Counted from the stretch's first letter, positions 1 through 13,104 are shown. The stretch: 64,000 nucleotides of DNA from Asterella californica (GCA_036924285.1 JAYKYS010000014.1:558001-622000), one strand, 5' to 3'. Program-made: numbers and translations. Notes: generated from the letters alone by a model not told the origin.

Positions 1-2473
1 TAGCAGTAGGTGAAGCTTTGCGTCTCGCCTCAGGTGGCCTCCTCACAAATCCTCATCATAACAAAAACATTAGCAAGTACACTTCAATCATACATGCATT
101 TCAGGAAAAGCCACACCCAGCTAGCTGATTAATTGATTGATTAATGGAGCTGTGAGTTCAATCTAGCCCGACTGTCAACTAGACTCTCAACCACGACCCA
201 ATCCCGTCCCCTACGTCTGCTCCCATTCCGGCAAGCGCAGCCCACCCAAGACACCTGTACTGAGCTCCCTCCCTCCCTCAGTCCGTAGATTTCATGTACA
301 GTATTCGGAACAGCCCTTCCTGTGGACGCTCATCCATCGGTTCAAAGTGTGTGAGAGAGAGAGTTAGAAGAAACTGACACGAAGTCTTATTCCTTGTGAG
401 GGAGTTCTTGTGCCTTGACGCATTGGACAGAGAACCCTGACTAGAAGACAGCTGCTTTTGCATCGATCAACAAGAGCCAAGGCAGGCACAAGCAGGCACG
501 CAGGCAAGCACCCAATATCTATACACGGACGGACAGCAAGTACAGTAATAGTAGGAGTACAGTGGTATCGTATAGAAGCTAGAGGTGGTGCAGCAGAGCA
601 GCCAGGTTTCGTCACCACCATGTCTCAAACCAACTGCTGTAGTGAAACAACAGTGAAACAACAGCCACGTTAGTCTGCAGATAACCCAAACACATACCGC
701 TAGTTCTTGGATGGGAGAGGGGGACGGCCGTCACGTCAGCTGAGATTTACACTTTCTGCTCCTTCCACTCCGTACCATGCAGCAGATTATAGCTCTGCTT
801 GAGCTTTTCGGAACGAGGGAGGAGCCCTCCAAAAGCAGCAGATACAGTACAGTATCTATAGTGGCAGTCCATTTTGACGGACACGGGAAGGAAGGATCTG
901 ATCTTCCGAAGGTGATACGTACGAGAAGTCATGAATGGTCACCGACTTAATTCATTCTTGGCCCCTCACGTAACCGTAATTTTCATCGAGAAAGTGGGAG
1001 GGACTGGGCCAACGAAGGCAGGGCGTATGTGTCATCGATCGGAGCTGATTGCAATACTGATTTCGACGTCTATCAGCTATAAGCTCTATGCTATCTGGAT
1101 GAAGGTGTTTATTGTGTGTGCACTAACGCCGTGGAATAAGGAAAACAGTCGATGCACACATTCAGGAGATCACGGGACGGCTACCCTGAATACTCTCCAC
1201 ATGGTCACCTCCGTCTTAAGACGCCCCCGTCTATAGATTAATTCATGGCGCAGGGATAACGGTGGATCACTTCACATACTTCTGTACAAACAGGCAAGGG
1301 AAGGTTGTCATCCGTTTCCATGTGGTCAACTTAAATACATTCTTACCTCAACAGTTTCCTGCTTGGGTGATGATAAATTAGATTCTCGATGATTTACACT
1401 CACTGGAGGGAGCTATTCATCTTTCTCCATTCCTCTGTAGCATGAAAGCTCGAATTCGGGAGATCGTCAAATCAATCCAAATTGGAGGCTCTGCGCCTTC
1501 TCCTGTATCCTCGTCATCAACTCACTGGGATGTAGTATTCGGCATGGGGCCACGAGAATCTGGAGACTGGTATGTTGAACATATTACGGTTTTTGAGGAA
1601 GTATTTTCCCTCACGCGTACAATGAAAATGCACTGGAAAGAGTTGTACAGTTTGATGAGGACTCACAAGTTGGAGGGTTATATCCCCATGCGTACATATA
1701 GGCCACTATATGAGTCAGATTCTCTTGGCTCCATGTAAGTAAAGTAGTCCCACTTTCTACTGTTCCGTAGAGGACTTGACAGGACCAAGACCTTGTGCCG
1801 CCGACTGAGTCTTGTTCGACCTTTGCTCCATCAGAAGATCGAAATGCATGAGAGAAGTGAGAAATATCGAGTACTTGCACAAGAGGATCCTCACAGGTTC
1901 CACGCTAGTATCCTTACAATTTAAGTCCTGCTTCAGGAAGGACGAAGAACAATTGAAACGAAAGAAATTCTTAAGGGAAATTTACTGAACTTGAAAAGGA
2001 CCCACGGTGTTTCTATTCGCATACATATGTACCTACCCAGTTACTCACGCGTTCTGACGGGAATCCGGCAGCGACTAAAACACACGGCATTCCTGCTTGA
2101 TGGAAGACAATTCCTAATGGGGGTGCTACCTAAGAAAAGCTTCACATGCACAATGCAGTGAAGAATGACGCAATGACGAAGAGCAAGCAATATCCTAACC
2201 GAACTGCATGATCTTTTCAGACATGAAATAACCACAGACAAAAGGCATGAGGTTGCTTTTACAGAATATAACACACCTGAGAGTCATTGAAGATTAAAGC
2301 GAGCATTCGGCATATCGAGCGAGGGCAACAAGCAGAAGAATCATCAGACAGAATGTCGCATTGCATACACCTGCCCACCACAAGCAGCTGAGAACTTGAG
2401 ACCGCTAATCAGTGCGGAAAGATCCGATGTAATAATTGATGTGTTACAAACTTGTGGAGAAAAGCGGTGATTT
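1..2473. other. 5' intergenic stretch, no supported gene
   Basis: No open frame here resembles a known protein, and the frames present are short and overlap on both strands. Base composition is moderate, like the gene islands, so unrecognised UTR or exon sequence cannot be excluded. Part of it probably contains the 3' UTR and terminator of the minus-strand PPAN gene that ends at 2474. Confidence 0.5.
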
Positions 2474-5400
2474 CTAACGATTGTATCTTTGGCGCTTGGT
2501 GGCCTTTTCTCCGCCAGTGCTGCTGCCCCTTTTGTTACCAAACTTGCCTCGGGATGGTCTCCTGTTATCACCTCCTCTCTTTCCAAACTTATCCTTGTGT
2601 GTACTATCCTTGTCGTTATGCTCAAACTTCCCTCGGGATGGTCTCCTGTTATCACCTCCTCTCTTTCCAAACTTATCCTTGTTTATACTATCTTTGTCGT
2701 TATGCTCAAACTTGGCTCTCTTCTTGTATCTATCTTTCCCATCGTCACCATTGTTTTCAGACTTAGTTTCCTCTACCCCCTCAGCTCTACGTCTCTTTCC
2801 ACTGAAGGATCTTCCTCCTCTGCCTCTGTTTGCACTGAATCTTCGTGCTCCACTTAAGAAGGCTGCGACACAACATAACCATATGAAAAAGTATCAAGTC
2901 AAGTCTAAAAGCAATAATATCATCCGGCGACTAAAGAGACTAACTTCTACTTACGTTTCTGCGATAATGACACTACAGGATCATCGGCTCCTGAATGTAA
3001 CAGCAGCTAACGCAAATATGCTTTTCAACAAGAGTAACACGACAGACTAAATGTACCAGGCAAGAATCACGCTGACCGCTCTTTCTAAGTCACAACTAGT
3101 CCTGCTGCGATGTGAACTTCAGTCAGGTCAATGCAGTACAACTCCGTTCGCAGTAAGGCAGTAGTCCACATCTACTCATAAAGCTTGAAGAAGGCATCGA
3201 CGCCAGGTGGCGAGGACAAGGAAATTGACAAGGATACTTCGCTCAGGGAGACCGTCTCTCGTGAAGGCAGATCGAAGGTAAAAGGCAGCGTACAATTACA
3301 TATGAATTATACGGCACTTCGCTCTACCATTTATCTCTGAGACAGACCTAGCGACAAACAATCATCAAGAGTTGGGAGGGGAGAATCACGTAAATTTGCC
3401 CGTCGGATGCCAGAGAAAGGCCAAGCGTAATGTTTGGCCTAATGATCTACATAGTTCCCGGAGATACTCATCCCATAATGTTTTATCCTCAAGTGCCCGT
3501 GTCCTAGGACTTGCAAACTGTTGAACAATCGATTATCTTGAAGATAAGTTCTCTTCGGGAGTATTTGGACAAGGTTTGTATGTCAAACCAAGGTCACCCT
3601 CAAGGGTGAAACACGGTTGGAGTCCTGTACACTAACGCGGACAGAGAGCGAGAGCCTTTACCTCCACGAAGTCACTGGACAAGAAGGGTCTCAAACAGTG
3701 GAAACATACCTTCGTCAGGTTCTTCACCAACCTCCTTGCGGTACCACTCGGCATCATCGTCTTCTTTATCCTCTTCCTTCTGGCGTTCTCCGTGATCATC
3801 CTCCTCGCTATCCGACTCTCTAGCCTTTTCTTCTTGCTCTTTCCAGGGTTCCGGCCTTTTCTTCTTACGGGCTGCTTTGAGTGCTCTGCACAAGAGATGA
3901 TGGAAGGCAGTTACTCATCCCTTCTAATATGACGAGAGACTTGTGCAGGCACTAGCCCTGGAGAAATCTGAATTATCAAGAGTAATACCACCACTTACTC
4001 CTTTTTCTTAACGTTCGCCTCCTGCTCAGCTTTCCGTTGCTTGCGCAATGCTTCTCGTTGTTCTACCTTGGCTCTCAGAGCTGCCACCTCTTCTGGGGAC
4101 TTTTTTACTGCAGGCAGAGGTTTAATCCCATGAGTTGCGTACAGGAAATAAATCGGTGACGGAATAACAGGCTTTCAAGGCAGATCGTCCACATGCACGG
4201 TAACTTTGAGTAAACCAAACAGGACAGAAACAGTGGCAACGAAAAGGGTAGAACCGTGGCTGGACACCAAACTGAAATCTGCCCAAGTGCACTGAGTGAC
4301 TGTCGCGTGCGCACATACCATATTCATGAAACATTACTGCCCCTGAACAGAGGCCTTCTTCGACTTTGACAAGTTGCATCTTCAACCTTGGACCTATTTC
4401 ATGAAGCTTCACAGCACTTTGCTGAGCTGCGTGATTTCCCTTTCCAAACTCGTCAGCCAGCTGGACTTTCGATGCCTCGTCTTCGACTTCACTTTCTGAA
4501 CCATACCCAGACCTAAATACAAAAACGTAACAAACACACCAAGAAACCGTCAGATCGGCGGGAGATGACAAAACCTTAAACAAGATGAGAACTCTACTCA
4601 AGTACAGTACCGTCAAACTCGCTCAGCAGCTTCTCTGGCTGTTCGGCAGCAGAAAAACGTGAAAATAGATAGGAAACCTGCCTGGTGACAAACTCACTAA
4701 CGTCACCGAGGCTACCAAGGTCTGGCAGTTTCTTTCTCTGAACGAGCTTCCGTATGCTTCGGGTTACGCCGACGGGTTGAGCAGACACTGAGTAGTGCCG
4801 GAAGTCAATGCACTTTGTCTTCTTGTCGTAATTCAGGAGCAGTACCCTCTGGCATGTAGACAGTTTGACCTGCAGTACATGTATAGATAGTAAAGATACA
4901 ATCTCAACCCCAAGGCGCAAGCAAAATCTACTTGATACCAGTGAACAGGCAGTCTCAACGAAGTTTAGCCTTAAAAAGGGATATTTAAATTCACACATAA
5001 TGTCACCGACGGCACAAGCTTCTAAATGAGGTGCAGTCCGATACATAATGATACGCCAAATCCGTCGTGGTATGTAGCAAGCTGCGGAGGATCACAAGAC
5101 TCAATAGAGAATTAACAGTAGGTTCGATTCTATGCATGACACTTGAAACGAGAAGCAGGAGACCGAGGAAGAAGGTTAGAAATTACATACACTGTGCACA
5201 TTGATTACTGGAAACATGTTCTGGAACATGATTTGAATAAGTTTCAGATGCTCCTCTGTTGTTCCAAACCCGTTCAAAACAACCTGATATCAAATCTCAC
5301 AGGCGACACCCCCAGTAAGTTAACGTTATGCAAAGTGTCTCAACTAGGCTTATATCAGCTGCGCCACCACAAGTACAAAGAGAAGGACCCAACATCTCGC

Positions 5401-6744
5401 TAGTGGAACATACGCACCAGAGGCGGGCTTTTGTATATTGAAGGTGGTGCACGCGGTCTTATCTGTGCCCGCTGGATGTCCGCAGCCAAAGAGTAAGTGT
5501 GGATCTTGAACGTGAGAGTAGGTCCGTGAGGGCTCTTGCCTATTCTCAAATAAGGTGCTGCCTTCGTATTTGACATGATCAAGAAATGGCTGACCCCCAG
5601 AGGCCCTGCTACATGTACGAAATCTTTCAACTTGTTCCTAGTGCTTTCCTGTTAAAATACGGAAGCAACAATTTCAGCAGACAATCCGGGAAAGGAAAGA
5701 AAGCAACGCGAGTTTTTCTCGACCACCGACGCATACTGGTTTGGTGAATATTATCGTGTAGCCAATCTAATCAACCACACTTGGAAGTAATCTGTGATAA
5801 TGCTCGTAACAAAGTGAAAGCAGATGTCTGAGTGTACGCTAAGCTGCGATTATTCATAGCAAACGTAAACGTATGGTCTCAAAACTCTTGCTCTTATCAC
5901 AGAGCGAGCACCATATTCATATCCTCGATGATGTCGTGCCTCATCCACAGCCTCGTATGTGTGTATGTATGACAAACTTTCCTACCCACCAAAGCAACTG
6001 GGGTTCACTAAAGAAGATTAAAAAGAACTTTTGTAAGCTCATGTGGACTTCTTCGAACTACACTCCCGTGGGCAACCCAAAAGACCACTCAAGCAAAAGG
6101 CCAAAATCAACTGTAACAGATTCCACTTGCAAAAGACGTCAATCGGTTCATATCCCTACCTATTTCATTAGGCGCAGTACAGAGAGATGCAGCGATAGCA
6201 GAGTTACGCGAAAGTATTTAAAAGAAGCGAGGCGACAGCTAAACCACCAATCTCGGATGCAGGTCCAAAGGTGCAAAACTCCTCTACCAAGTGATCTACT
6301 TCACACAGCAACTGCACAGAATGCACAAATTACACCAAGCATCCGACGATTCCTGGGAGTAACAGCATCATACCCTGAGCTTCGACGCCGTGTGTGGCAT
6401 CATAACTTGCCGGAAGTCATGTTGAAGATTCCGGAGATGTAGCGGTAGTTTCCCTCGAGCTAAAACGAAACTCTTCGGCACCTTCTCGGTCCCTACGGCA
6501 CCTTCGGGTGCGCCAGGGACATGAGTCCTCCTCTTCCTCTACAGCAAAGAGAAACGCACAATTCAGCATGGATATCGGCTGCCCAGGATTGCAGCTTCAA
6601 AAGGCTCCAATGATATGGCACCGGGAAATCAATCAATCAGCAGTTTTGAATTCCAGGCAACACGAATGGCAGAAGGCAAAGACCGCATCAGTTTAGCCAG
6701 AAGGAGGAGGAGCAAAATTTACTCACTCTTCGAGTACGCCCCAT
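2474..6744 (-). CDS. PPAN: PPAN / Peter Pan-like Brix-domain ribosome biogenesis factor
   Basis: Nucleolar protein of the Brix family (yeast Ssf1, animal PPAN) needed for 60S subunit assembly. Exons on the minus strand: 6744-6727, 6538-6374, 5648-5418, 5283-5191, 4869-4682, 4512-4319, 4107-3999, 3885-3710, 2862-2474. They sum to 1563 nt, 520 codons plus TAG, and every splice phase agrees. The first exon codes only MGRTRR; splicing joins it to the RTHV segment that precedes the Brix domain. Family motifs seen include KVPKSFVLARGKLP (about residues 25-38), DFVHVAGPLGVSHFL, GPTLTFKIHTYSLA, LSTCQRVLLLNYD, IDFRHYSV and QLVKVEEGLCSG (near residue 285). The tail is acidic (EWYRKEVGEEPDE), then basic and repeated. 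One intron (4681-4513) needs a GC donor. Orthology is very likely; only the 6-codon first exon is less certain. Confidence 0.93.
2547..2714 (-). repeat. 84-bp tandem duplication in the PPAN C-terminal coding sequence
   Basis: Two adjacent copies (2547-2630 and 2631-2714), near identical, each coding a 28-residue lysine/arginine-rich unit with the core KFGKRGGDNRRPSRGKFEHN. The duplication is in frame and lies just before the stop codon. The basic C-terminus of PPAN proteins is low in complexity in general, so this is a recent length change rather than a new domain. Confidence 0.9.
4513..4681 (-). other. GC-AG intron in PPAN (intron 5)
   Basis: The conserved frame runs through Val-Thr-Arg into SGYGSESE. 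To keep it, the exon must end ACCAG and the intron must start GCAGGT at 4681. The nearby GT (CAG|GTTTCC) leaves phase 0, which does not fit the phase-2 acceptor at 4513. The rest of the gene uses GT donors. Confidence 0.75.
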
Positions 6745-7779
6745 CGCAGCTCAATTTTCTCAAAGCCGCCCAACAGAACCTTCAAGTTGTTCAGTTCAAT
6801 TCTTTCAGCCAGTCTCGTTCATTCACTCACACACTCTTGCGAAGGATTCTAAAGTTGAAACAGAATTCAAAAATCGTGTATCCCTTAAACCTTCTTTAGG
6901 GTTTACGTACGTCCGGGAACTTTTCTGTGATAAATGTTCTTCTACGAAAGGCCTTGGTGGAGTTGTTCAGTATTGTAATAAAAGCGCTTAGTAGACTGTA
7001 GTCCTGTCCCACTGTTGGCTTCTACTGCGGTCCTCTGTAACATATTCACTTATCATCTTTGTAACGATTGCTCACTTTATTATATATTCATTTATGGTGA
7101 GTATAAGTTTATATATTAGCTAGTCTGAATTCAGGTTTATAAAATGTTTTTACAGTTTTTACTAACATAGTTTTATATTCACTGTTCAGGCGTGAATCAA
7201 TATATTTTATTCGCTTGAATAACTTCAATTATCATTCATGATGATCGGTCCATGTGATCGATGATTCATTTGTGAATTATAATCGAATGACTGAATATGA
7301 TCATTTATAATTAGAGTTTTTTTAATTAAGTTTACATTTTAATGATCATAATTTTTCTTTTCGTGGTGGTCTAATGAATATGAAAGATTTCATGTTTGAC
7401 TTCACATCGGACTCACATGTCGCATCGTATGTTGAATGAGTGATATGAATGGTGCCTAAGCTACACGGGGTATCTAGCGGCAGAAGAAACACTCTCTTGG
7501 GAAAAGGAATCCAAGTGTAAACCCACACTGAAGAATGATATATTCGCATTTTTTCTGCGGTCCCGATGTATACACACAATTTACAAACAAACCTTAGAGA
7601 TTCATGTGTCAACTCAAATTTCTTAAACCTGATTTTCTCTAGTTAGATACGAAATTCCCTAGAAATGCTCCAAAATATTGAATAATACAAAGAAGTCATT
7701 CAAAAATCCTCTTGGAAGAATTTATGACGCTCCCAGTATTTTCTCTATGTTTCAAAGTGGTATCCTCATGAAGATCTAT

Positions 7780-8760
7780 TGATGGTCATGAATGGATCAC
7801 TGTCGACTTCCTTCTCTTGGCTCGAAACCCAAACCTCAAAAATATAGTTGCAAAACCACAAAGAAAACCTTCCAAATGAATATGATTCTCCCCAAACAGA
7901 AATCCAGATAAAAAGCTACAGTAATTTGAGAGTCAGCCAAAAATGCACTATCTCCAAGAATGTCACATAAATCTGCTAATGCCCATTAGCAGTTCACCAC
8001 ATGCTCTGGCTCAAAAACATAAAGTGAAAATCTGAAACCAAAGCAGAAGGCCCTCTACAAGATCTTTCCGACACCACCAAATCACGTCAAACGGACACTT
8101 CAGCACCGAGCTACACCCTCTCGAAGTTGCTTCATTGACCAAGTTCACAAACGGTTGCGGAAATCTGCTAATGCCCATTAGCAGATGACCGCTAGTCTTC
8201 TTCAAAATGAATCGAGAATCTAAGACATAGAGGTGAAGCCCTTAACGATATCTTTCTAACATCACAAAAGTTACGCCGAACAGACACTCCTACCTTGAGA
8301 TATAGTCCTCCAAGGTGTATGTACCAACCAAACCTGAAAAGCTAAAGAAACATGCTAACACACGTTAACAGTACATCGCAGATTTTCTAACCTGATCCAA
8401 ATCTATATCAGAAAAGACCAAGAAAAAGCTTCCCAACGACAGCAAAATTATAAAGAACATACATCTACAGCTTTCGCAACCCGCTCAACTTTTTCTACTT
8501 CTCAAACCTTGCGAAGATCTACTAACACTCGTTAGAGATCACGGCCAACTTGCCTTAGCACAACTAAAATGTCTTTCTGTCCTAAGTCTCAACATTGAAT
8601 CCTCACAAAAATTCACACTCCGGTCTTTCTCGCTTAAGGTTGCGGAGATGTGTTGTCGCACGTTAGCACTTCTTGGTCAAGTTGTCTCTTCCATGTAAAA
8701 TCTGACCTAACCAAACCAGAATGTCCCAACCGAGAATCAAATAGAAAAATTTGGCAGCCT
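7780..8760. repeat. Decaying tandem array centred on a TAATGCCCATTA palindrome
   Basis: The motif CTGCTAATGCCCATTAGCAG occurs intact at 7974 and 8164, with degraded forms near 8347, 8517 and 8648 (for example ATGCTAACACACGTTAACAG). The sequence between the first copies also aligns: stretches such as AAGATCTTTCCGACACCAC and GATATCTTTCTAACATCAC fall in the same relative place. Unit length starts near 190 bp and shrinks along the array. No coding potential is visible. Confidence 0.7.
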
Positions 8761-8935
8761 ACCGACGTCAATTCCAACACTTCTTTGCATTTTCAAAAAA
8801 TCACTCAGCTTTTATAGGTCTCATCAAGCATCCTCTTCAAACCACATGACACTACTAGTAGCCCCCAACTCCATCCGTCCATTCCACTATATGAAAAAAT
8901 TTCCCCCCCTCCCTTTCCAGATTTCACAATCGGGA

Positions 8936-9010
8936 GATGACTATGCTAACACATAGCAAAAACAGATATCACAATTCACGATAAAATTACTCATTTTATG
9001 TCTTTGTGTC
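8936..9010. repeat. Dispersed repeat copy, partner at 63.87 kb
   Basis: Begins ACTATGCTAACACATAGCAAA, followed by an AT-rich tail with CACAATTCA and a TTTATGTC motif. A related sequence in the same orientation lies at 63870-63955. Confidence 0.5.
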
Positions 9011-9399
9011 AGTGGAGAGATAGACGCGTCCGTTGTCATTGATATTAAGTACAACCTCATTACAAACTTGTAACACGATTTTTGCAAAAATAAGAATAAA
9101 AGAGGCTGAAGGTAGAGACATATATATACCCTCTTGGTATTTTGGATAAGTCAAGGTTTGAAAGATCCTATTCTTGCTCTACCATCAACATGTACAAGAG
9201 TAAGGAAGTTTCAAATCTCGCTATAAAGTGATTATAAAGAACACAATAATTTAGATCATCATCGAATTCTTGTGAAACGTTTGATAATAAATCAAACAAA
9301 TTTTTATTTCATGGATGAAAAAGTTGATAATCAATAAAACTTTTTTTAAAATAAATTTCTGTTTCATGTGTGGAGCTTTCTTTATGTCCCAAAGTGAAA

Positions 9400-9535
9400 C
9401 ACCCATGCGTATATATTCACCTCCATTAGAAGATGGGGAGGCAAATATGCACTGTTTAATTTGTTATCTAACCTTTTCGACACGAAGGAGGTAAATATGT
9501 ATGGTTTAACTTATATTTAATAAATTAAAATAATG
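9400..9535 (+). repeat. Multi-hairpin repeat family, copy A
   Basis: Starts with CACCCATGCGTATATATTC, then a stem of CACCTCC pairing with GGAGGCAAATATG, followed by TTTAATTTGTTATCTAACC and a TTTTCGAC motif. The same order recurs in the other copies listed. A likely non-autonomous mobile element or its remnant. Confidence 0.6.
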
Positions 9536-10007
9536 TGAAATTAGTCACTAGATCACGGAATTATACATTTTGAAGCATGTATATCTTCTCATGCTTTAGG
9601 GATTATGTTTTGCTTTCACACCGCACTCTTCTCATTTAACATTCAATAGTTATCCTAAAAGGATATACTAATATTAATATATAATATATTGATTAAAGAT
9701 ATATATAATATTTTTCTTTCTGCTAATAACATAAATAAAATATGGTATCAAGTGAGATTAATCTATTCAAGTGACTTTTTGTGTATTTCTTGAATGTATA
9801 ACTTACTCTAATTATGATCAAAACCAATGTAAATCAAGAGTTATGTCTATATTTTTTTTTCTTGTGCTTCTGTTCCGTTATCAAACTCAAGAAGTATGCA
9901 TATTCGTTTCTTCCAAATTCAGAAGAAAGAATATGTACATATTGTATTTTTTATTTTTTATTTTTTCCCAAAAAATTAGATAATAAATTAATCTGTTGAT
10001 TAAATGA

Positions 10008-10150
10008 TTTCAGCATGCAGCAGCATTGATATACTCAAAGACGCACATGGACTCCCTCCACTTATGAGTTAAATTTGACTCCTATTGTGATGGTAGGTCT
10101 AAAAAATATATAATAATTAATTTCTTAAATTTCTTACTGATTAAAATACA
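10008..10150 (+). repeat. Multi-hairpin repeat family, 3' part only
   Basis: Contains GCAGCAGCATTGATATACTC, a CTCCCTCCACTTATGAGTT segment and an AATATATAATAATTAATTTC tail. These match the second half of the complete copy at 55065-55330. The 5' hairpin part is absent here. Confidence 0.5.
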
Positions 10151-10514
10151 ATTACTATCTAATACATACATCTTTTCCATATCATAAAAGGAGCAGAGTT
10201 CTCCCAAGTGATGGAACGTGCATATTTATCACAATATTTCCAGATTTATCCTGCATTCTCTAGACATTGGACCCTTAAACCTCCCTCCCCCTCCTCTCAT
10301 AGAGAATATTCTCCCTAGATTCTTCCTTTGAATTCAAAATCACTTGCTGGAATCTGAAATACAAAAAAGCTTGAAATTTAACAAATTAGTTTTTGATAAT
10401 ACTTAAATTAAAATTAAAATTTTTTGACTGAAATATAACACTTTTTAACAATACCTACCACGTAAAAAATACCAGAAACAAAAATCAAATTCAAACATTA
10501 TGAAAATGTACAGT

Positions 10515-10745
10515 TAGCTCTGGGTAAACCCAGAGGTACGCTTTTCACGTACGTGTACGTAAAAAAGTTGAAGAGTCTGGGTAACCCAGACCCTAAGTCT
10601 CAGGAGCGAGGTTTAAAGAGTAGCGATAACATTGCTGATAACACACTCCAGCAACCATTTGTCTTTTCTACCGTAAGTTTCCAGCTGTCACACTCTCCTG
10701 AAATTTGGTCTAGCTGTAAACCTCCCCTTGTGCTACAGTAGTGAC
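10515..10745. repeat. Paired-palindrome repeat (TCTGGGT..ACCCAGA), copy 1
   Basis: Two short palindromes of the form CTCTGGGT(A)ACCCAGAG lie at 10518-10535 and 10575-10591. They are followed by CCCTAAGTCT, GGAGCGAG and GGTTTAAA. The order is repeated at 53737-53835. The right end (AAACCTCCCCTTGTGCTACAGTAG is 24 bases, key part TGTGCTACAGTAG) resembles sequence at 11735-11768. Confidence 0.55.
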
Positions 10746-11764
10746 ACACCTAAGCGGACGACTTTATCTTCAGTATAATGTGCTAAAATATTTCACCATG
10801 ATCATAATTTATTTTGTTTATATTTTTGCAAAATCATTAGAATTTTCTTTGAATAATAAGCATCCCAAATGCCCTGGAGAAGGTGAGTTGAGAAGAAGAG
10901 AAACGTGGTAACAAGACTAAATATACATCCCAAGCGGCTCGAACGGAAGTTGGGGGAAGACGACAAGCGGAATTGGAAGTTGCTGTTGATTATAATTGTT
11001 GGAAAAGAATATGTCTGCCACTGGCTCTGAAAGGGTCGGAATACATTTGAGAGAAATTGATAAGACTGAAAGGGTCGGAAAGGAGAAGCAGAACTAAAAG
11101 AATAACCAAATTAAAATAACTAAATTTGAAAAAATCTATAATTTTACTTCATTAACTTGTGTACACATGGCCGCTGTGACCTCAAACCCATAAGTCAAGA
11201 ATGTTAAATGATCATCCTTTTGTATAAAGACATTGTCCTCAAATGAATAAATTTTTTTTTCATATTAACTTATGACCTAACCCTTGGGTTAAATCAAAAA
11301 ATATCGAGCATACAAATACCTCCTCGAGCTGAACACAGAAGAGATTGTCCTAGACTAGTAGAGCCAATGACGAAGTAGAACTGCACCACCCAAACTTATC
11401 TAACCAATTATGACTTCGAAGATCGGTGTCTCAAGTGATTTAGCCTACAATCCTCAAAGAGAAAGATCGTGAGTTCAACCTCTTGTGGGCACGATTGGAG
11501 AGCAGCATGGGCACGGTTGGAGATGCATGCTGCTGCAAACTGTTAATGAAGCTTTCGATCCGAATCTACCTTGTGATGAACTCACATGTATAGTCTCGTG
11601 GTCCTCGAAGACACCAAGTGACAGATAATATCATTTATTATTTATTTTATCGCTTGTTGTTTCTACATTTTCCTTATCTTGGTCGTTTTGGATGCATATT
11701 CTATTTTATCCACTATAGACTCCAGAGTCTGGTTTTAAACTCCCTCTCAGCCTTCGTGCTACCG

Positions 11765-12157
11765 TAGTAAGTACAGAAATTTGCTTGATCATACCCCCAA
11801 TAGGTTCCGTGAGCTTGATCATACCCCTCTTAACGTTGTCTGGCTTGATCACACCCCTGACTGGCTATTGCTTGTCCAAACCAGTCACTTTATGATGTTA
11901 TTCAGATGTGAGAATGCACATATTAGAGGAATGAAAATATGGATAGTCTAACGCGTCCTTAATGTCAAATATTTTGAATTACAGTGATATTTAGTAGAGG
12001 TTAAAAGTACTAAAATGATGAATCAAAAAATAAGATGACTGGTTTGACTGTCAATAATCCGTCAGGGGTATGATCAAGCAACCAAACGTTAAGAGGGGTA
12101 TGATCAAGCTCACGGAACGTACTGGGGGTATGATCAAGCAAATTTCTGTAGTAAGTA
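11765..12157. mobile_element. Mutator-type MITE with 9-bp target-site duplication
   Basis: A 375-bp element (11774-12148) is flanked by the direct repeat TAGTAAGTA on both sides (11765-11773 and 12149-12157). Its ends are inverted repeats of about 90 bp beginning CAGAAATTTGCTTGATCATA (11774-11862 and 12059-12148). Each arm carries three iterations of GCTTGATCA(T/C)ACCCC. The internal 200 bp is AT-rich with no coding capacity. A 9-bp duplication with long inverted repeats is typical of Mutator-like elements, so it is a non-autonomous member. An hAT origin would predict 8 bp. Confidence 0.85.
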
Positions 12158-13104
12158 AGCACCCCCGGTAAACATAACTAGTGTTAACCTACACTCCCAG
12201 AAGTCTGGGGACAGTGTGCAGGAATCTACCACGGTCGCTAATGAACAAGAACCGTAAGCGCAATAAAGCACCAGCAGTGCACCAATCGGTTTGCACCAAC
12301 GTAGTCATTCTTTTACACAGTAGATTAGTGAATGTATCCACATCTTTAGTCTCGGTTATTTCCTCTTGTTAAAAGTTCATGGTACAAAAACTCTATTCTC
12401 TAAAAGTAATATATTTTCATACGATTATACACTTAACTAGTACGTATTACTATTTTGAATTGGAAAATATTTATATAACAAACAAATAAAATTTGTTTTT
12501 AACTGTGCTTAGATGATAATCGAACACTTAGTCTATATCACCGTCCATAGAGCCCAAAAATATTATCAGTTACAAACATATGCAAAATGTGTAATGCTCT
12601 CTCGATCAAGAAGCCAAAAAAGATCGATATCTTCTATATATCTTTCGTGTTCGTATTGCATAAGAAATTGTCTGTTTCCGACCAGCCTATTTCGAACTTT
12701 TGGATTTATCTGGTCTAGTTTGGTCATATTTATCGGAGAGCCAAGAACTTAAATTTCATCTTAGCCATATTCGAGATGTTACTATAATCTGAACTGATGT
12801 TCCAATTATATTATATCGGTATAATTTGCTTTTCTTGTATATAGTTTAAGTCGAGCCAATCAAGTCATGTACAATTTCAAGTTATTTGTTCTTGAATATT
12901 ATTTATGTTAGTCTATAAAACATTTTTTCTCCTTTCCAGAATATGAATCTTTTAGTGTGATTATAAGTATATTATAAGCGAAAACTTTCAAGTTTGGCTT
13001 CAATTCAAATTATACAGCACTTGAACTCCGACACAGTATTGGATTTTGTGCCTACACCGAAAATAACGAGCTCAATATTAAATCACATGCTTCAGTTTGC
13101 CCAA

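Noticed and set aside
2481..3050. 189-codon plus-strand open frame rich in Leu/Pro
   Set aside because: It is the reverse reading of the lysine/arginine-rich last exon of PPAN and an intron. The minus-strand frame fits the family and the splice phases.
7780..8760. CRISPR-like array
   Set aside because: Units are not identical, spacers align with each other, the host is eukaryotic, and there are no cas genes.
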